DNA from: Botryococcus braunii
Lineage: Eukaryota; Chlorophyta; Trebouxiophyceae
Assembly (NCBI GenBank): GCA_002005505.1
Contig: KV908464.1
Span: 81,001-145,000 of the forward strand
DNA: 64,000 nucleotides
Direction of reading: 5' to 3'
Within the stretch, counting starts at the first letter, position 1, and every line of letters starts with the position of its first letter. The translations under genes were made by a program, and so were the position numbers. Below, one piece after another: positions 34,563 to 45,900 of this stretch. The notes below the pieces were generated by a model. That model saw only the letters and a program-made list of their open reading frames with translations, did not search any database and had not been told where the DNA came from.

Positions 34563-35648
34563 ATGAGACGAACCAGGACAGGGGCTCCGCGCAAGCGGGT
34601 CAGTTTTACGACGCCTAGGAAGCAGATGGTTCCTGCTGGAATCCCTACTTCAGGGCCGAATTTTGTTGATCCTGAGCGTGTAAATGTGTCTACTTTTGTT
34701 TCCAAACCTTTATACGAGTCGATGCTGGCTCGGGGCTTTGACCCGGGAGCCACTTACGACGCCACTGATGAGGAGGCGGAGAGCCGCCCAGGCAGTGCTG
34801 TGGTGCAAGATGCAAGCCGTCTAAGTGATGCATCTCTTCTGGCAGAGATACGCTCGCGTGGAATGGTCTTCCCAACACCGTCTCCTGTGGTTCCGGACCC
34901 CACCTTGAGGGAAGTTCCCATCTCGGCTGTGAAGACCAACTTTCCTGAACCCATGTTGTATTATGGAGATCCTGACATGTTGGATGCCCATTTTATGCAA
35001 GTTCGTACGTACTTACGTGCGAATCGTGTAGATCTGTCAGGAGACGTAGCCGTTGATATGGCCAGTATGTTCCTACGGGGCAAGGCTCTTGATTGGCTCG
35101 TCTCACGGACTCAATTGGCAGCTAAAGGGCAAGCCGTGGAATTAGCAACGTTCTACGCATACATGCAGGCTTTACAGGAGGCCGTCCGACCAGTGGAGCT
35201 GACGGATACTTACTTTGAGCCTTTTCTTGTCATGAGACAAGGAAAACGGTCCATGAGGCAGTATGTTGCGCATTTCAATGCGTGTAGGGCCAAAGCACCT
35301 GACTGCATGTCAGATGCAATGTTAATGTTTGTGTTTAAGCGTAGTTGTCGGGATGACCTGCGCATGGCGATTACGGTGCAGCGTCCGCAGACGCTGGAAG
35401 AGGTGTTCACACTTGCAGTGGTATCTGATCTGCATGCAAGTGTCCCTCCTCAGGGTGGCGGGCAGAAGGGATTTCCCTCCGGAGGATCCCCGACCAAACC
35501 CACACCTTCTCCCCCGGCTAAGGAGGCTAATAAGCCTACCTGCCCCCATTGCGGCAAACCCGGACATAATGCATGCCGGGTCTTACACCCTGAAATGAGA
35601 AAAGTAAAAACAAAACGGCTGCCTAATAGGTTTGGCTGTGGGGTGTGA
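34563..35648 (+). CDS. gypsy F Gag
   Basis: Start chosen at the ATG at 34563 (MRRTRTGAPRKRVSF). The N-terminus is basic. The retrotransposon gag domain spans about residues 115-270 (YYGDPDMLDAHFMQVRTYL, ALDWLVSRTQL, FEPFLVMRQGKRSMRQYVAHFNACR). A zinc-knuckle region CPHCGKPGHNAC follows near residue 330. The spacing is CX2CX4HX2C, two residues shorter than the CX2CX4HX4C seen in D, so RNA binding is probably weakened. The frame is otherwise intact; pol follows in another frame. Confidence 0.88.
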   Translation: MRRTRTGAPRKRVSFTTPRKQMVPAGIPTSGPNFVDPERVNVSTFVSKPLYESMLARGFDPGATYDATDEEAESRPGSAVVQDASRLSDASLLAEIRSRGMVFPTPSPVVPDPTLREVPISAVKTNFPEPMLYYGDPDMLDAHFMQVRTYLRANRVDLSGDVAVDMASMFLRGKALDWLVSRTQLAAKGQAVELATFYAYMQALQEAVRPVELTDTYFEPFLVMRQGKRSMRQYVAHFNACRAKAPDCMSDAMLMFVFKRSCRDDLRMAITVQRPQTLEEVFTLAVVSDLHASVPPQGGGQKGFPSGGSPTKPTPSPPAKEANKPTCPHCGKPGHNACRVLHPEMRKVKTKRLPNRFGCGV

Positions 35649-35815
35649 CAGGTGTTGGTACCATGGAGATTCAAACAGGGATCCCGGTTCTTCCCGCGTT
35701 TGAATCTAGTTTGTTACCTACCTACGCACCTTTTTTGAGAGTGTTGTGACTCATGTGACGACTTCGCAACGCTTGCCTATGTCTGAAACCCCTTTTGGGC
35801 TGATCACCCCTGCTT

Positions 35816-37248
35816 GTGAGCAGTGTGAGGGTAGAGAGACGCATGGATGGATCCCATGAGTTGGTCGTTTCCTTGAGTTCTGAAGCTGCTCCCATGGCTT
35901 GGGAAAGAGTAATTACACGGGCCCTTCCCGGGGATAGGGTAACACTGCTTTTCCCCAGGTCCACAGGTGGTGAGGCTGTAGGGCCAGAACTGCAGGAGCA
36001 ACGCCATGCGACCATCGTTATCTCTTGGACATCTCTACTGCAGTTATGGGGAGAATCTACTGCGATTCAGGCGCCTCCCACTGTTAAGAGTGTTTTCGGG
36101 CGGGACATGGTTGAGGTGTCTGTCATTACTAGGCTTGTAGCTGTACCTAGTAAACTCACCTACCAGCCCCTTCATCATATTGCACAGATGAGCACAGATT
36201 TTACTGTAGCGACTCCTGACTTGTCACATACGTGTATCCAGTTTGAGGGATTGGTGCAGGGTGTTGCATGTAGGGTGCTATTGGATAGTGGTGCTACAGC
36301 TAATTATGTGAGTGAAGAGTTTATGCATGCTCTTGTTTTACCCACTATGCCTCTCAACTCGTTGTTGACAGTGAACCTCGCTGATGGTAGAGCCAAGGTA
36401 ACTGATCAGGTGTGTGCAGTTGACTTGTCGGTGGGGTCGTTTCAGTTCCGAGTGGATTGTTTGCCTACAGAGCTGCATACCTATGATGTTGTGTTAGGAA
36501 AGCCCTGGTTGACAGCGTTTAATCCATGTGTAAATTGGCGCTTGAACACTGTTTGTCTTGTTGATGGTGAAAGCACACATGTTTTGGTGGGTAGTCAGCG
36601 TTCTGATGTGCATAAATATGTGATTTCTGCCCTAGAGTTGGATAGATTTGCTTCTGATTTGACAGAATTGTACGTGCTCAAGTTGAAACCTGTACAACGG
36701 GATTCTGAACCAATACATGCCCTGCCGGGGTTGGAGGACTTGTTGCAGTAGTTCTCGGATGTCCTATCAGGCTTGCCTGACAGTCTTCCACCACCTCGAG
36801 TCGGAGACCACGAAATCCACTTGGAACCTGGTGCTCGACCTCCTGCCTCCCGCATTTACCCGCTGTCGGGAGCTCAGCTTGCTGAGCTTAGGGCACAGCT
36901 GCAGGAGTTGCTGGAACGAGGGTACATCAGGCCCAGCTCTAGTCCTTACGGTGCTCCCATCCTTTTTGTCCCCAAGAAGGACGGAGGTTGGCGGTTGTGT
37001 ATTGACTATCGCGCTCTAAACAAATTGACTTTAAGAAACCAACACCCGTTGCCACGTATCGATGAAATGTTCGAGCAGTTGTGTGGTAGTAAGCTCTTTA
37101 CTAAACTTGACTTAGCCTCTGGGTACCACCAGATCCGTATGCATGAGAATAGTGTAGAGAAGACTGCTTTTAAGACAAAGTATGGTCAATATGAATTTAC
37201 TGTGATGCCCTTTGGTCTGACAAACGCCCCCGCAACGTTTCAATACGT
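35816..37248 (+). pseudogene. gypsy F pol, part 1: pre-protease domain, protease, RT N-terminal half
   Basis: An open frame from 35816 to a TAG at 36749-36751, then the same frame resumes. The first ~130 residues are an unrecognised domain with LPGDRVTLLF, matching LPGTRLTVLS in B and D. Protease LLDSGATANYVSEEF lies near 36278. RT begins near 36830 with [45 protein letters not shown] and [13 protein letters not shown]. The frame is cut at 37248 by the H insertion, just before the catalytic YxDD block. Confidence 0.9.
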
Positions 37249-37536
37249 TGTCGTGATCAGAAAGTTTACATGTCCTTGTTTTTGTTAACAAGGAGAAGAT
37301 TGTATAACACATGTACTGCACTAATTTGCAAGTACAACTACGGTATCACATAAGGTACCAAAACATGTCGACATAGTCAAAAGAGTCTTGACCCGTGTCA
37401 TGCCAGCCTACTTATCTCAAATAAACTAACACAACACTCGCCAATAAGAACTCTCGAGATGATCGATAATACTGTCACTCGACCGCTATCAATGAGCTTA
37501 AAGCTGGTTCTGATCAAGTGCGACTTGTCCACCATC

Positions 37537-38039
37537 TCAAAAACAAATAACAACAAGTACTGAGGGGCTGTGCTGTCCTCCTCTGCAAATTGTCAGTAGT
37601 GCATGGTGGTTAAGCTGTCTGGATACTCCACATTGGCATCTAGTGCTCAAAAACATGTCCTTCAGCAACAAAAGATTGATACTGTGGCCAAGAAATGGCT
37701 CAGACTTGTCCATACTGTCTGCAACAATCAGTATTATGTCCATTTTGCAGTAATATTCAAGTGCCACAATGGCACAAAACAAGCAACTCAGATCCAAATA
37801 CTTAAGTCTCAATTGCAACGGTTAGTTCAAAGCCCATTGTTGGGCGTAGCAGGATTTTCCTGCAGAGTCAAGTCTTCAATTGCTTGAGCCATTTTATAGG
37901 TCCTTCTTTTGTTCCTCACTGTGCGGCCGCAATTCTTTCTTTTCTTTGGTTTCGTTTCCTCCATCTCACTGTCGCTCGAGTCTCCCAGCTCAAGAAGTGC
38001 TTCACACTGGATTAGCCCCCCTTCCTTCTTCTCACACAA
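37537..38039 (-). pseudogene. Unrecognised coding relics in the 1-kb segment of H
   Basis: Two adjacent minus-strand frames look coding. One (38039-37827) reads LELGDSSDSEMEETKPKKRK, acidic then basic like a nuclear-localisation patch. The other (37818-37537) contains IILIVADSMDKSEPF and LLLLKDMF. The DSMD cluster could be the first aspartate region of a DDE-type transposase, but this is a weak impression from a short relic, and I do not assign a family. Confidence 0.35.
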
Positions 38040-38127
38040 AGCACTCTTGCTTTACCCAGTTTCTGGCGCGTCCAATCCCCAAATTCTTAGAAAACCAAAA
38101 ATTCTTTTGCATCCCAGTATATCAAAC

Positions 38128-38250
38128 CTGAAGAATACATCAGACGGCGCAAGCTATCCATAGGCGAGCAACAGTACTGCTCACGTGGGGCGTTAGTAGT
38201 TACGACCACGTAAATTGTAAACACATTATGTCACAGGATAAACCATGACA
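38128..38250. repeat. H terminal segment, internal copy
   Basis: 123 bp matching the right end of H (54435-54557) with three differences. It ends ccatgaca and is followed by tata and the second tgtcgtgatcagaaag. Confidence 0.88.
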
Positions 38251-38254
38251 TATA

Positions 38255-38728
38255 TGTCGTGATCAGAAAGGAGATCTAATCCTACCTCAGCATCCCCGAG
38301 GCCAGCCGCCTCGAGTGGGTCCTTAATGCTCCTGCTCACTGATTTTGATGTTTTGAGAAGCACATCAACAAACTTCCCAACATCATGCATACTACGCTCC
38401 AGAGATACAGAGTTTGAGGGATTAATGAGAATTTCTTCAGCAATCTGCCTGTCAGATTTACCAACCAAAGTGGAAAAGACAGCACTTAGGTGTTGTGATT
38501 TCTGCATGATACTACATTCAACCATAGTGTTATGGAGAGAGCTACTCTCTGCATTTGCCTCTCCCGTTATCCTTCGTGAATAATACCCGACGGCTCGGAC
38601 GGAACGTCCGCAGCCGATTCGATAACGAAAAGATGTAACAGATACAAGGTAAAGACACTGGGCCAGTAAACAGGAGGATCTGCAAGACTCTCTCTCTCTC
38701 TTCTCACAGCCCCAGCCCCCATCCCAGA
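38255..38728 (-). pseudogene. Unrecognised minus-strand reading frame in H
   Basis: From the D junction to the internal terminus, the minus strand is open and has protein-like composition (SQHLSAVFSTLVGKSDRQIA, then SVSLERSMHDVGKFVDVLL). It reads through the internal terminus as LSDHDIYV. No family is recognised. Its upstream part lies beyond D, at 51055 and above. The apparent start inside D's LTR is not native. Confidence 0.4.
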
Positions 38729-38989
38729 TGTAGCATTTCCTAGGGTATAATGCTCTAGTAGGGTCCTTGGCATAGTGCATGACTTGCCTTGTGATCTAGT
38801 TCGCAGTACAACCTCGCTCAGGTACTTCGCTCGGTTGCCCGATCACGCGTCTGTGGCAGTACGATATAATTCAATCCACCCTGGGTTTAAGAGTACGCTT
38901 GCGAATCAATCATGTAACACTCTTTTGTTGCACACCACGAACATCTCACTGTCTCCTTCTAAACCTCTTCCGCTAAGCTATAGTCTACA
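38729..38989 (+). repeat. 5' LTR of gypsy D
   Basis: tgtagcattt to agtctaca, 261 bp. It is related to but distinct from the B LTR. Confidence 0.95.
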
Positions 38990-38990
38990 G

Positions 38991-39004
38991 TGGTATCGGC
39001 GACA
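38991..39004 (+). promoter_or_regulatory. Primer-binding site of gypsy D
   Basis: tggtatcggcgaca, one base after the LTR, shared with B and F. Confidence 0.8.
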
Positions 39005-39054
39005 AGGATTAGTTCCTTGTCGTTCGTTCGTGGTGCGTTTCTTTCGTGATTGTG

Positions 39055-40081
39055 ATGTCTCGGCATCCTTGTTCGAGTTCGAGGGTCCGTGCACCGAGTC
39101 CTGGCATCGCAGAGCCAGATCCATCCATAGATCTTCTTGCTTATGTAATTGTAGATCGTTCATGGGTAGATCTTCGTTGTATGCTTAGGCGTGTGGTAGA
39201 TATCGGTGCCCTGCTCGAAGGAGCCGTTGCATTAGGATCTAGTGTTCCGTCGCATTCCCCTCCAGTTGATACCGCTCAGAGCATTTCAAAGGGACTTGAG
39301 ATGTTAATTCAGTGCTCTCTCGCGCAACCTGCATCTGTGGTCGTGCCGCAGCCCATACCAACGGCGATTCCGGCATCGGCTACAGCCTCGTCAGGTTCAG
39401 GGAAGCCCTCGCTCAAGTTGCCATACCCATCTGCATTCGAGGGAGATCCAATGAAGTTGGATCCATGGCTTATGCAGACTGAAATGTGTTTGGGGACCTA
39501 CGATGTAGGCTTGGCATCCGCTCGGTGGAGGTGGCTACGACGTTCTAGCGTTGGATTGGTGGACTGGGCAGTTTAAGTTAATTGCTTCAGGGAGTCTTGC
39601 TGCTTATGGGACGTGGGAAGCTTTTGTGACTGCACTTACTGCTGCTTTTAGGCCTGTAGAGCTGCATAAGAGGCATTTAGAGCAGTTGCTGAGTCTCTCA
39701 CAGGGAAAGACTGACATGCGAAGCTATATTGCAACATTTAATGCATTGAGGTCAAAGGTTCCAAAGGCATTTGCAGAAGAGACTTTGTGTCACTTATTTT
39801 TGGCTGGCTGCAGGGCTGATCTTCAGAAAAGCATCTCCCTACAGTATCCCCAGACCTTGGAAGACTGCTTCAAGCATGCTGTGACAATATCAGACCTCCC
39901 AGGACCGTCTAAGCCTGTGAACCCTGCTCCAAAGTACTCCCCTGACTCCAAGTCACCAGGCCCGACAAAAACTTCTGCGCAGCCCTGCGCACATTGTGGC
40001 AAGTCAGGACACGCAGCAGAGCGTTGCTGGAAATTGCATCCAGAGCTCAGACAACCCAAGCGCAAGTCAAGTACTACTTGA
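39055..40081 (+). pseudogene. gypsy D gag
   Basis: Start at the ATG at 39055 (MSRHPCSSSRVRAPSPG), as in B. The N-terminal half is in one frame to about 39540. A four-base deletion relative to B near 39520 shifts the frame, and the rest (FRPVELHKRHLEQLLSLSQG, TYN-type gag helix region) runs 39551-40081. The zinc knuckle CAHCGKSGHAAERC, with canonical CX2CX4HX4C spacing, is near 39990. Pol begins 43 bases downstream. Confidence 0.88.
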
Positions 40082-40124
40082 TTTGTTGGTCTTCTTTGGT
40101 AAAACAGCAGTGTGAGTCCTGTTT

Positions 40125-42062
40125 ATGATGCCAGCCAACTGGTCAGAGCCCCAGTATGGTATTCCTGTTTTGTATGAGCTTGGTCATCTGCAGAATTATT
40201 TCCACAGTTGTTATCATAATTTCATGACCCATATTGTAGGTGGGCATGGTTTGTGTAGAGAGTTTCAGACATCCCCCTCTGCCAGTGACCTGATCAGTCC
40301 TGAGAGCATGTTTAAGAGAGATGCAGCTCCTCACCTTATTGATAGTGATGCTCATGTTGTTTTGTTTGTTGATAGTAGTGATAGAGAGGATTCTGTCAGC
40401 CAGCTTGTGTCACAGTTGTTGCCAGGAACAAGATTGACTGTGCTCTCTTGTCAAAGCCATTGTGAGCAGGTGCTGGAAGGGACTACTTCACAGCAGTCAC
40501 ATGAATTACTACTCTCGGCTTCTGTTTTGGCTGCATTGGGTTTATCTTCCACCACTATGTGCACACCCCATTGCAATTCCCATACAGGCTTGCCCTTGTT
40601 AGTTGTTTGGTACAGTCTGGCTGTCTCGGTGAGAAGAAGAAGCCACTGCCTGCAACCTGTTTTGACTCTTTTGTTCAGCTTGACAGTAGACACATTGTGG
40701 ATGGTCTTGATCTTTCTGGTACTTGTATTGAGTTTGAGGGAACTCTTGCTGGTAGGACTGTCAGGATTTTGTTAGACAGTGGAGCTTCTGCAGATTTTAT
40801 TGATGATAAACTTGTGCATGAGCTTGCCCTTCCCACTGAATCTATGAGTTCACATGTTACTGTGAGAGTAGCTGATGGCAGAACATCTATGGTAGGACAT
40901 AGTGTGTCAACTGACCTGACTGTTGGGACATTGGGTTTTAGAGTCACCTGCCTCCCTACTGAGTTGACTTATTATGATCTTGTCTTGGGCAAACCTTGGC
41001 TTACTGCTTTTAACCCAGTTGTAAATTGGAAATTGAATGCTGCGTCCTTGGTTCATGCTGATCAAACACATGTACTTTTGGGGTGTCAGAGGTCAGGCAT
41101 GCCAGAATATGTGGTTTCTTCTATGGAAGTAGAAGAGATGGTGAAGTTGGGTGAATCAATCTATGTTGTTCAATTAAATGCAGTGACTGACAGTCCAGAT
41201 ACTGATGCATATAATGTGCCAGAGTTGGAGGAGATTTTGCAGGAGTTTCAAGATGTTTTATCTGGACTTCCTGAAGGCCTACCCCCTACTCGTGCTGGAG
41301 ACCACCATATCAGATTGGAGCCGGAGGCAACTCCTCCAGTCTCTCGTATTTACCCACTGTCCGGAGCTCAGCTGGCTGAACTTCGTGCGCAGTTACAAGA
41401 GCTCCTGGAGCGAGGCTTCATCCGCCCATCAACATCCCCTTTTGGTGCACCTATCTTATTTGTCCCAAAGAAAGATGGTGGCTGGCGTTTGTGCATTGAC
41501 TATAGAGCCTTGAATAGGATTACTGTTAGGAACCAGCACCCATTGCCTAGAATTGATGAGATGTTTGAACAACTTCATGGCAGTTGTATCTTTTCTAAAC
41601 TTGATCTGGCTTCTGGGTATCATCAGATACGTATGCATGAAGACAGTATAGAAAAGACTGCATTTAAAACTCGTTATGGTCATTATGAATTTACTGTGAT
41701 GCCTTTTGGGTTGACTAATGCTCCTGCCACCTTTCAGGCTGTAATGAACTCTGTCTTGGCTCCCTTTCTTGACAGATTTGTGCTAGTGTACCTAGACGAT
41801 ATCCTCATTTATTTTAAATCTGTTGCAGAACATATGGAGCATCTAAGAACTGTCTTGTCAGTGTTACGGGAACATAAATTTTATTGTAAAAGGTCTAAGT
41901 GTGAATTTGCTGCCAAGCAGGTGGAATACCTTGGGCACCTGTTGACACCGGATGGGATCAAGGTGGATCCTAGGAAGGTTGCTGCCATTCAGGATTGGCC
42001 CACTCCTTGTAATGTGTCACAGTTGAGAGGGTTCCTTGGGTTGACACAATATTATGACACTT
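40125..42062 (+). pseudogene. gypsy D pre-protease domain, protease and reverse transcriptase
   Basis: The frame from 40125 encodes the unrecognised pre-protease domain (QYGIPVLYELGHLQNYF, LPGTRLTVLSCQSHCEQVLEG). A -1 shift near 40600 leads into protease (LLDSGASADFIDD near 40773) and complete [49 protein letters not shown], and the catalytic YLDDILIY near 41794. The frame ends where E is inserted, after QYYDTF, where the RT connection domain would lead to RNase H. Confidence 0.9.
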
Positions 42063-42941
42063 TCAAGCATTTCTGCTTGCGGCGTCACCTGCAGTGATGG
42101 CACGACGGCAGCGTCACTTCGTAGCCTGTGGGAAAAACCGTCCACGCTACAACGTTTCCAGGAACAGCACACAGCACTCTCCAACAGTAGAGGTTGGTCA
42201 AGGATACCAACATGCTTCGGACAAGTCTTACAAATGATCTTAACTGCTCTCACTCTTGCTAAAGACCACGTAACACTACGCCTTGCCTGATAGCAGAGTT
42301 CAGCACCAAAGAGGCCTTGCGATGTCTACTTTACGTCACTAGAATACAATAATAGTTCATCAGTAACTCAGCAAGGTCTCTTTGTGATGTTTGTACAGTG
42401 AAACTATCTTACCGCCACAACGGTGGACGTCAACATAAGTCTCAATGAGGTCAAACATTCAGTGCGCTCTCGTCATGCACTCTCATCAATGCACACAGCA
42501 GTAATATCTAACTGGTCTGAATGTTTGAGCACAATCATATCTGGAACGGCTTTGAGAATCCTAAACACACCTGCAGTGATGGCACGACGGCAGCGTCACT
42601 TCGTAGCCTGTGGGAAAAACCGTCCACGCTACAACGTTTCCAGGAACAGCACACAGCACTCTCCAACAGTAGAGGTTGGTCAAGGATACCAACATGCTTC
42701 GGACAAGTACCGAGCCGTTCCTGGGCTGCCCAGGGATGGCTCGGACTGCAGGGATCCTAAAGTACTACCATACGTAATGTCTATTGAGAACGCATATCGT
42801 ACAAGTCACGTGTTATGTCATTGAGGTACGAGTATGATCTATACCGTTCATAAAGGGCTATAACGGCTATAGTTTACACTGCTGTTGATGGCATGTGACA
42901 GGGGATGTCACTAAGTACAGTATTGACCAATTCATTCAACA
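42063..42941 (-). repeat. 3' LTR of copia E, with internal duplication
   Basis: 879 bp. It contains a 141-bp identical direct duplication, 42086-42226 and 42568-42708 (spacing 482). In the element's sense, the second copy ends 23 bp before the LTR end. Confidence 0.94.
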
Positions 42942-42953
42942 CTTCCCCTTGAC
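42942..42953 (-). promoter_or_regulatory. Polypurine tract of copia E
   Basis: gtcaaggggaag on the minus strand, abutting the LTR start. Confidence 0.85.
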
Positions 42954-42966
42954 AGCACCCTGTCAC

Positions 42967-45900
42967 CTATGTCATCTTCACAAGTCCAAACCCTCGCCTG
43001 TGCATCTGGAAGGCAGGGCGAGCGAGAGGCTTTGTCAGCATGTCTGCCTTGTTCCTTGCAGACTCCACATAGCAGAGTGTAACCTGCCCCTTTGCAATAG
43101 CTTCACGTGCAAAGTGGAAGCACACTGCAATGTGCTTAGTATACTTGCTATACAGTGGGTTTTTCAGGTTAGCAATGCACCCCTGATTGTCACAGTATAG
43201 CTTCACTGACCAAGGAGGAGTTCCGATTTCCTCCATGAACCCACGCAGCCAGTTAAGCTCCTTAATAGCCAGACTGGTTGCCATGAATTCTGCCTCCACA
43301 GTGGAGGTAGCAACTGAGTGTTGCTTCTTACTACCCCAGACCACAGCACTGCCAAACACTGATAGCACATATCCCGAGGTAGAATGCCTGCTGTCAATAT
43401 CGCCAGCATAATCTGCATCAACATGACCTTCTAACACAGGCCCTTTCCCTCCCAGCACTAAGACACACTCTCGAGTAGACTGAAGATACCTCAATACCCT
43501 CAAGCCCTCATTCATGTGGGCAGTGGTGGGAGCGTTCCGGTAACGGGACAGAACACCCACAGCCTGAGCTATATCAGGTCGAGTTGTATTAGCAATATAC
43601 AACAGAGACCCAACAAGCTCACAATATCTATGCCCGGGAGGCAGTGGAGTCCCAGACCCAAAGCTGGTCTCACCCACTGTAACCTGCGGCATCCCAGACA
43701 TCACAAAGTCTTTACTCATGGGAGTATCGACTGTACGTGACTCAGCACTCACCCCAAACTTCTCACACAGTGCATCAATCTTAGGCACGCAGCTCAGTGA
43801 TAAGCACCGATTCTCTCTATCTCTCAGGATCTGGCAGCCCAAGAAGTCCTTGACTTCACCAAGGTCATGAATCTTGAAGCTTGCCAACAGCTCCTTTTTC
43901 ACCCATTCTATCTCTTCCGCACCCATTGCCACAATCAAAAGATCATCAACATACACAAGCATGTATGACAGCTCCCCATCCTCGTGTCTCTTTATGTAAA
44001 CTCCCGCATCGCTCTTACACACTTCATATCCCATACTCAGCAGCTTCTCATTCAGGGTCTTGTGCCAAGCCCTGGGAGCCTGCTTCAGGCCATAAAGGGC
44101 CTTACGCAGTCTGCACACAATGTTGGGGTTGCCATTATCAAATCCAGGAGGCTGTGTCACATACACCTCCTCCTCTAATTCACCATTCAAAAAGGCGGTC
44201 TTTATATCCACCTGGTGAATTTCCATGTTCTTTGCTGCAGCAGTTGCTAGCAAAGTCCTCCTGGACCCATAGCTACTGGTAGGTGCAAAGACCTCATCTA
44301 CATCAACTCCAGGAATCTGTCTACAGCCCTGGGCTACAAGCCGAGCCTTAAATCTCAACACGTTCCCATGTGCATCAGTCTTCACAGAGAAGATCCAATG
44401 CACAGGGATCACCTTGTGTCCCCTGGGTCTCTCAACGTACTCCATCACCTCGTGCGCATCAAGAGAATCTTGCTCCTCTTGCATTGCCTGGCGCCAGAAT
44501 TCCCACTGAGGGGATCTTTGCGCCTCCCTGAGGTTTCCAGGGATTGGCACCTTGGACCACCTCACCCCAGGTATCTTACCCTTTACAGGATTCAGATTGT
44601 GATCATGCACAACATGGCTATCCTCTCTAGGCTCACACGCACGTGCTTCCACTACTCTTTCGCTCGAGGTTACTGCGTTACACACCTCTCTGACTCTCTC
44701 CCACTCTGGAGGTGTCTGCAGCTTTCTCTCCTTGGAGGATTCACATGCTGCTCCACTCAATCTGGGTCTTACATCACTCGTCATGTCCCAAACGCACTCA
44801 TCACTCAAAGGCGCAGCATAATCTGGCACTGTGCGACACCCTGCAGTGGTGTCTCTCTCATCCACGCTTGTACTCTCACAACACACCTGTGACTCCCCAG
44901 TGTGTCCCTCACAAGCACGCAGAGCCTGGCCATCTGAAGACTCCCTTTGTCCATCAAGTGTCTGATTGGAAATCTCCAAACTGACCTCTCTTGCCTCACT
45001 CTCAGCGCTTACATGATCAGACATGCCCTCCAGCCTGGCCAAGTCCTGTCCATTAGGCTGAGCTTCCGTTGCTTCCCCTGGGCAAATGGCCTCTGACATT
45101 CTCCTATTCTCTCCATCACTCACATCTCCATCATGTTCCACAGTGACCTCAGCTGCAGTCTCACGTGCTGCTACTCTCTGATCATACCGTTGCTGCCGGG
45201 TCAGCCCGTCTTGCCCTCGGACACCCATGGCCCCAACTTCCATTCGAACACATTCTTGCACATTATTCAAACGTTGCATGTGTGACTTGGTCTCCTCGCC
45301 TCCTCGCGCCAGGTTCTCCATGTGTCCGAGTACGGACCAGCTGTGGCCGGACTGCGTATGGCTCAGCTCCGAGGAAGTGGGCTCCCCGTCCACGTTGACA
45401 CTTGTAGTCTCAGAATTCTCACAGGGGTTGATTGCACATGGGGTAGTTGCACAGGGGGTGGTTGCACAGGGGGAGTCAGGTCCGGACTGCTGCACGTTGA
45501 CCTCTCGGTTGCAGAGAGGCTCAGGATCATCTGAGTCCCAAAAAGACAACTGACCCAAGGACTGCTGGCCCTCCTGTTGTACAAAAGGCAAGGCAAAGGG
45601 CTGCTGGACTGCATTTGGACTCACAGGAGACATGGTGCTAAGCCCCACTCTGTCTGCGCCCCTTAAGTGCTCCAGAAAGGTAACATCTCTGCTTTCTTTC
45701 CAAATCCCGTTTCCCATATAAATTCTATATGCCTTTGACACACTGGAATACCCTGTGAAGAGACCAGGGGAGGTCTTAGACTCAAACACTCCCCTTTGGT
45801 GATCAGGTATGTGCACATGTGCTAGACAGCCAAAAGTCCTGAGCAGGGATACATCGGGCTTTACCCCATGGAAGGCTTCATAAGGCGTCTTGTCACGTCC

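Noticed and set aside
37249..38250. Solo LTR of a plus-strand element
   Set aside because: Only the last 123 bp and first 16 bp recur; the middle does not match the opposite end of H.
38775..39188. Frame starting in the D 5' LTR
   Set aside because: It spans LTR, primer site and gag start in the wrong frame.
42423..42824. 133-codon plus-strand frame in the E LTR, repeated at 47836
   Set aside because: It is duplicated only because LTRs are duplicated, with no protein-like features.
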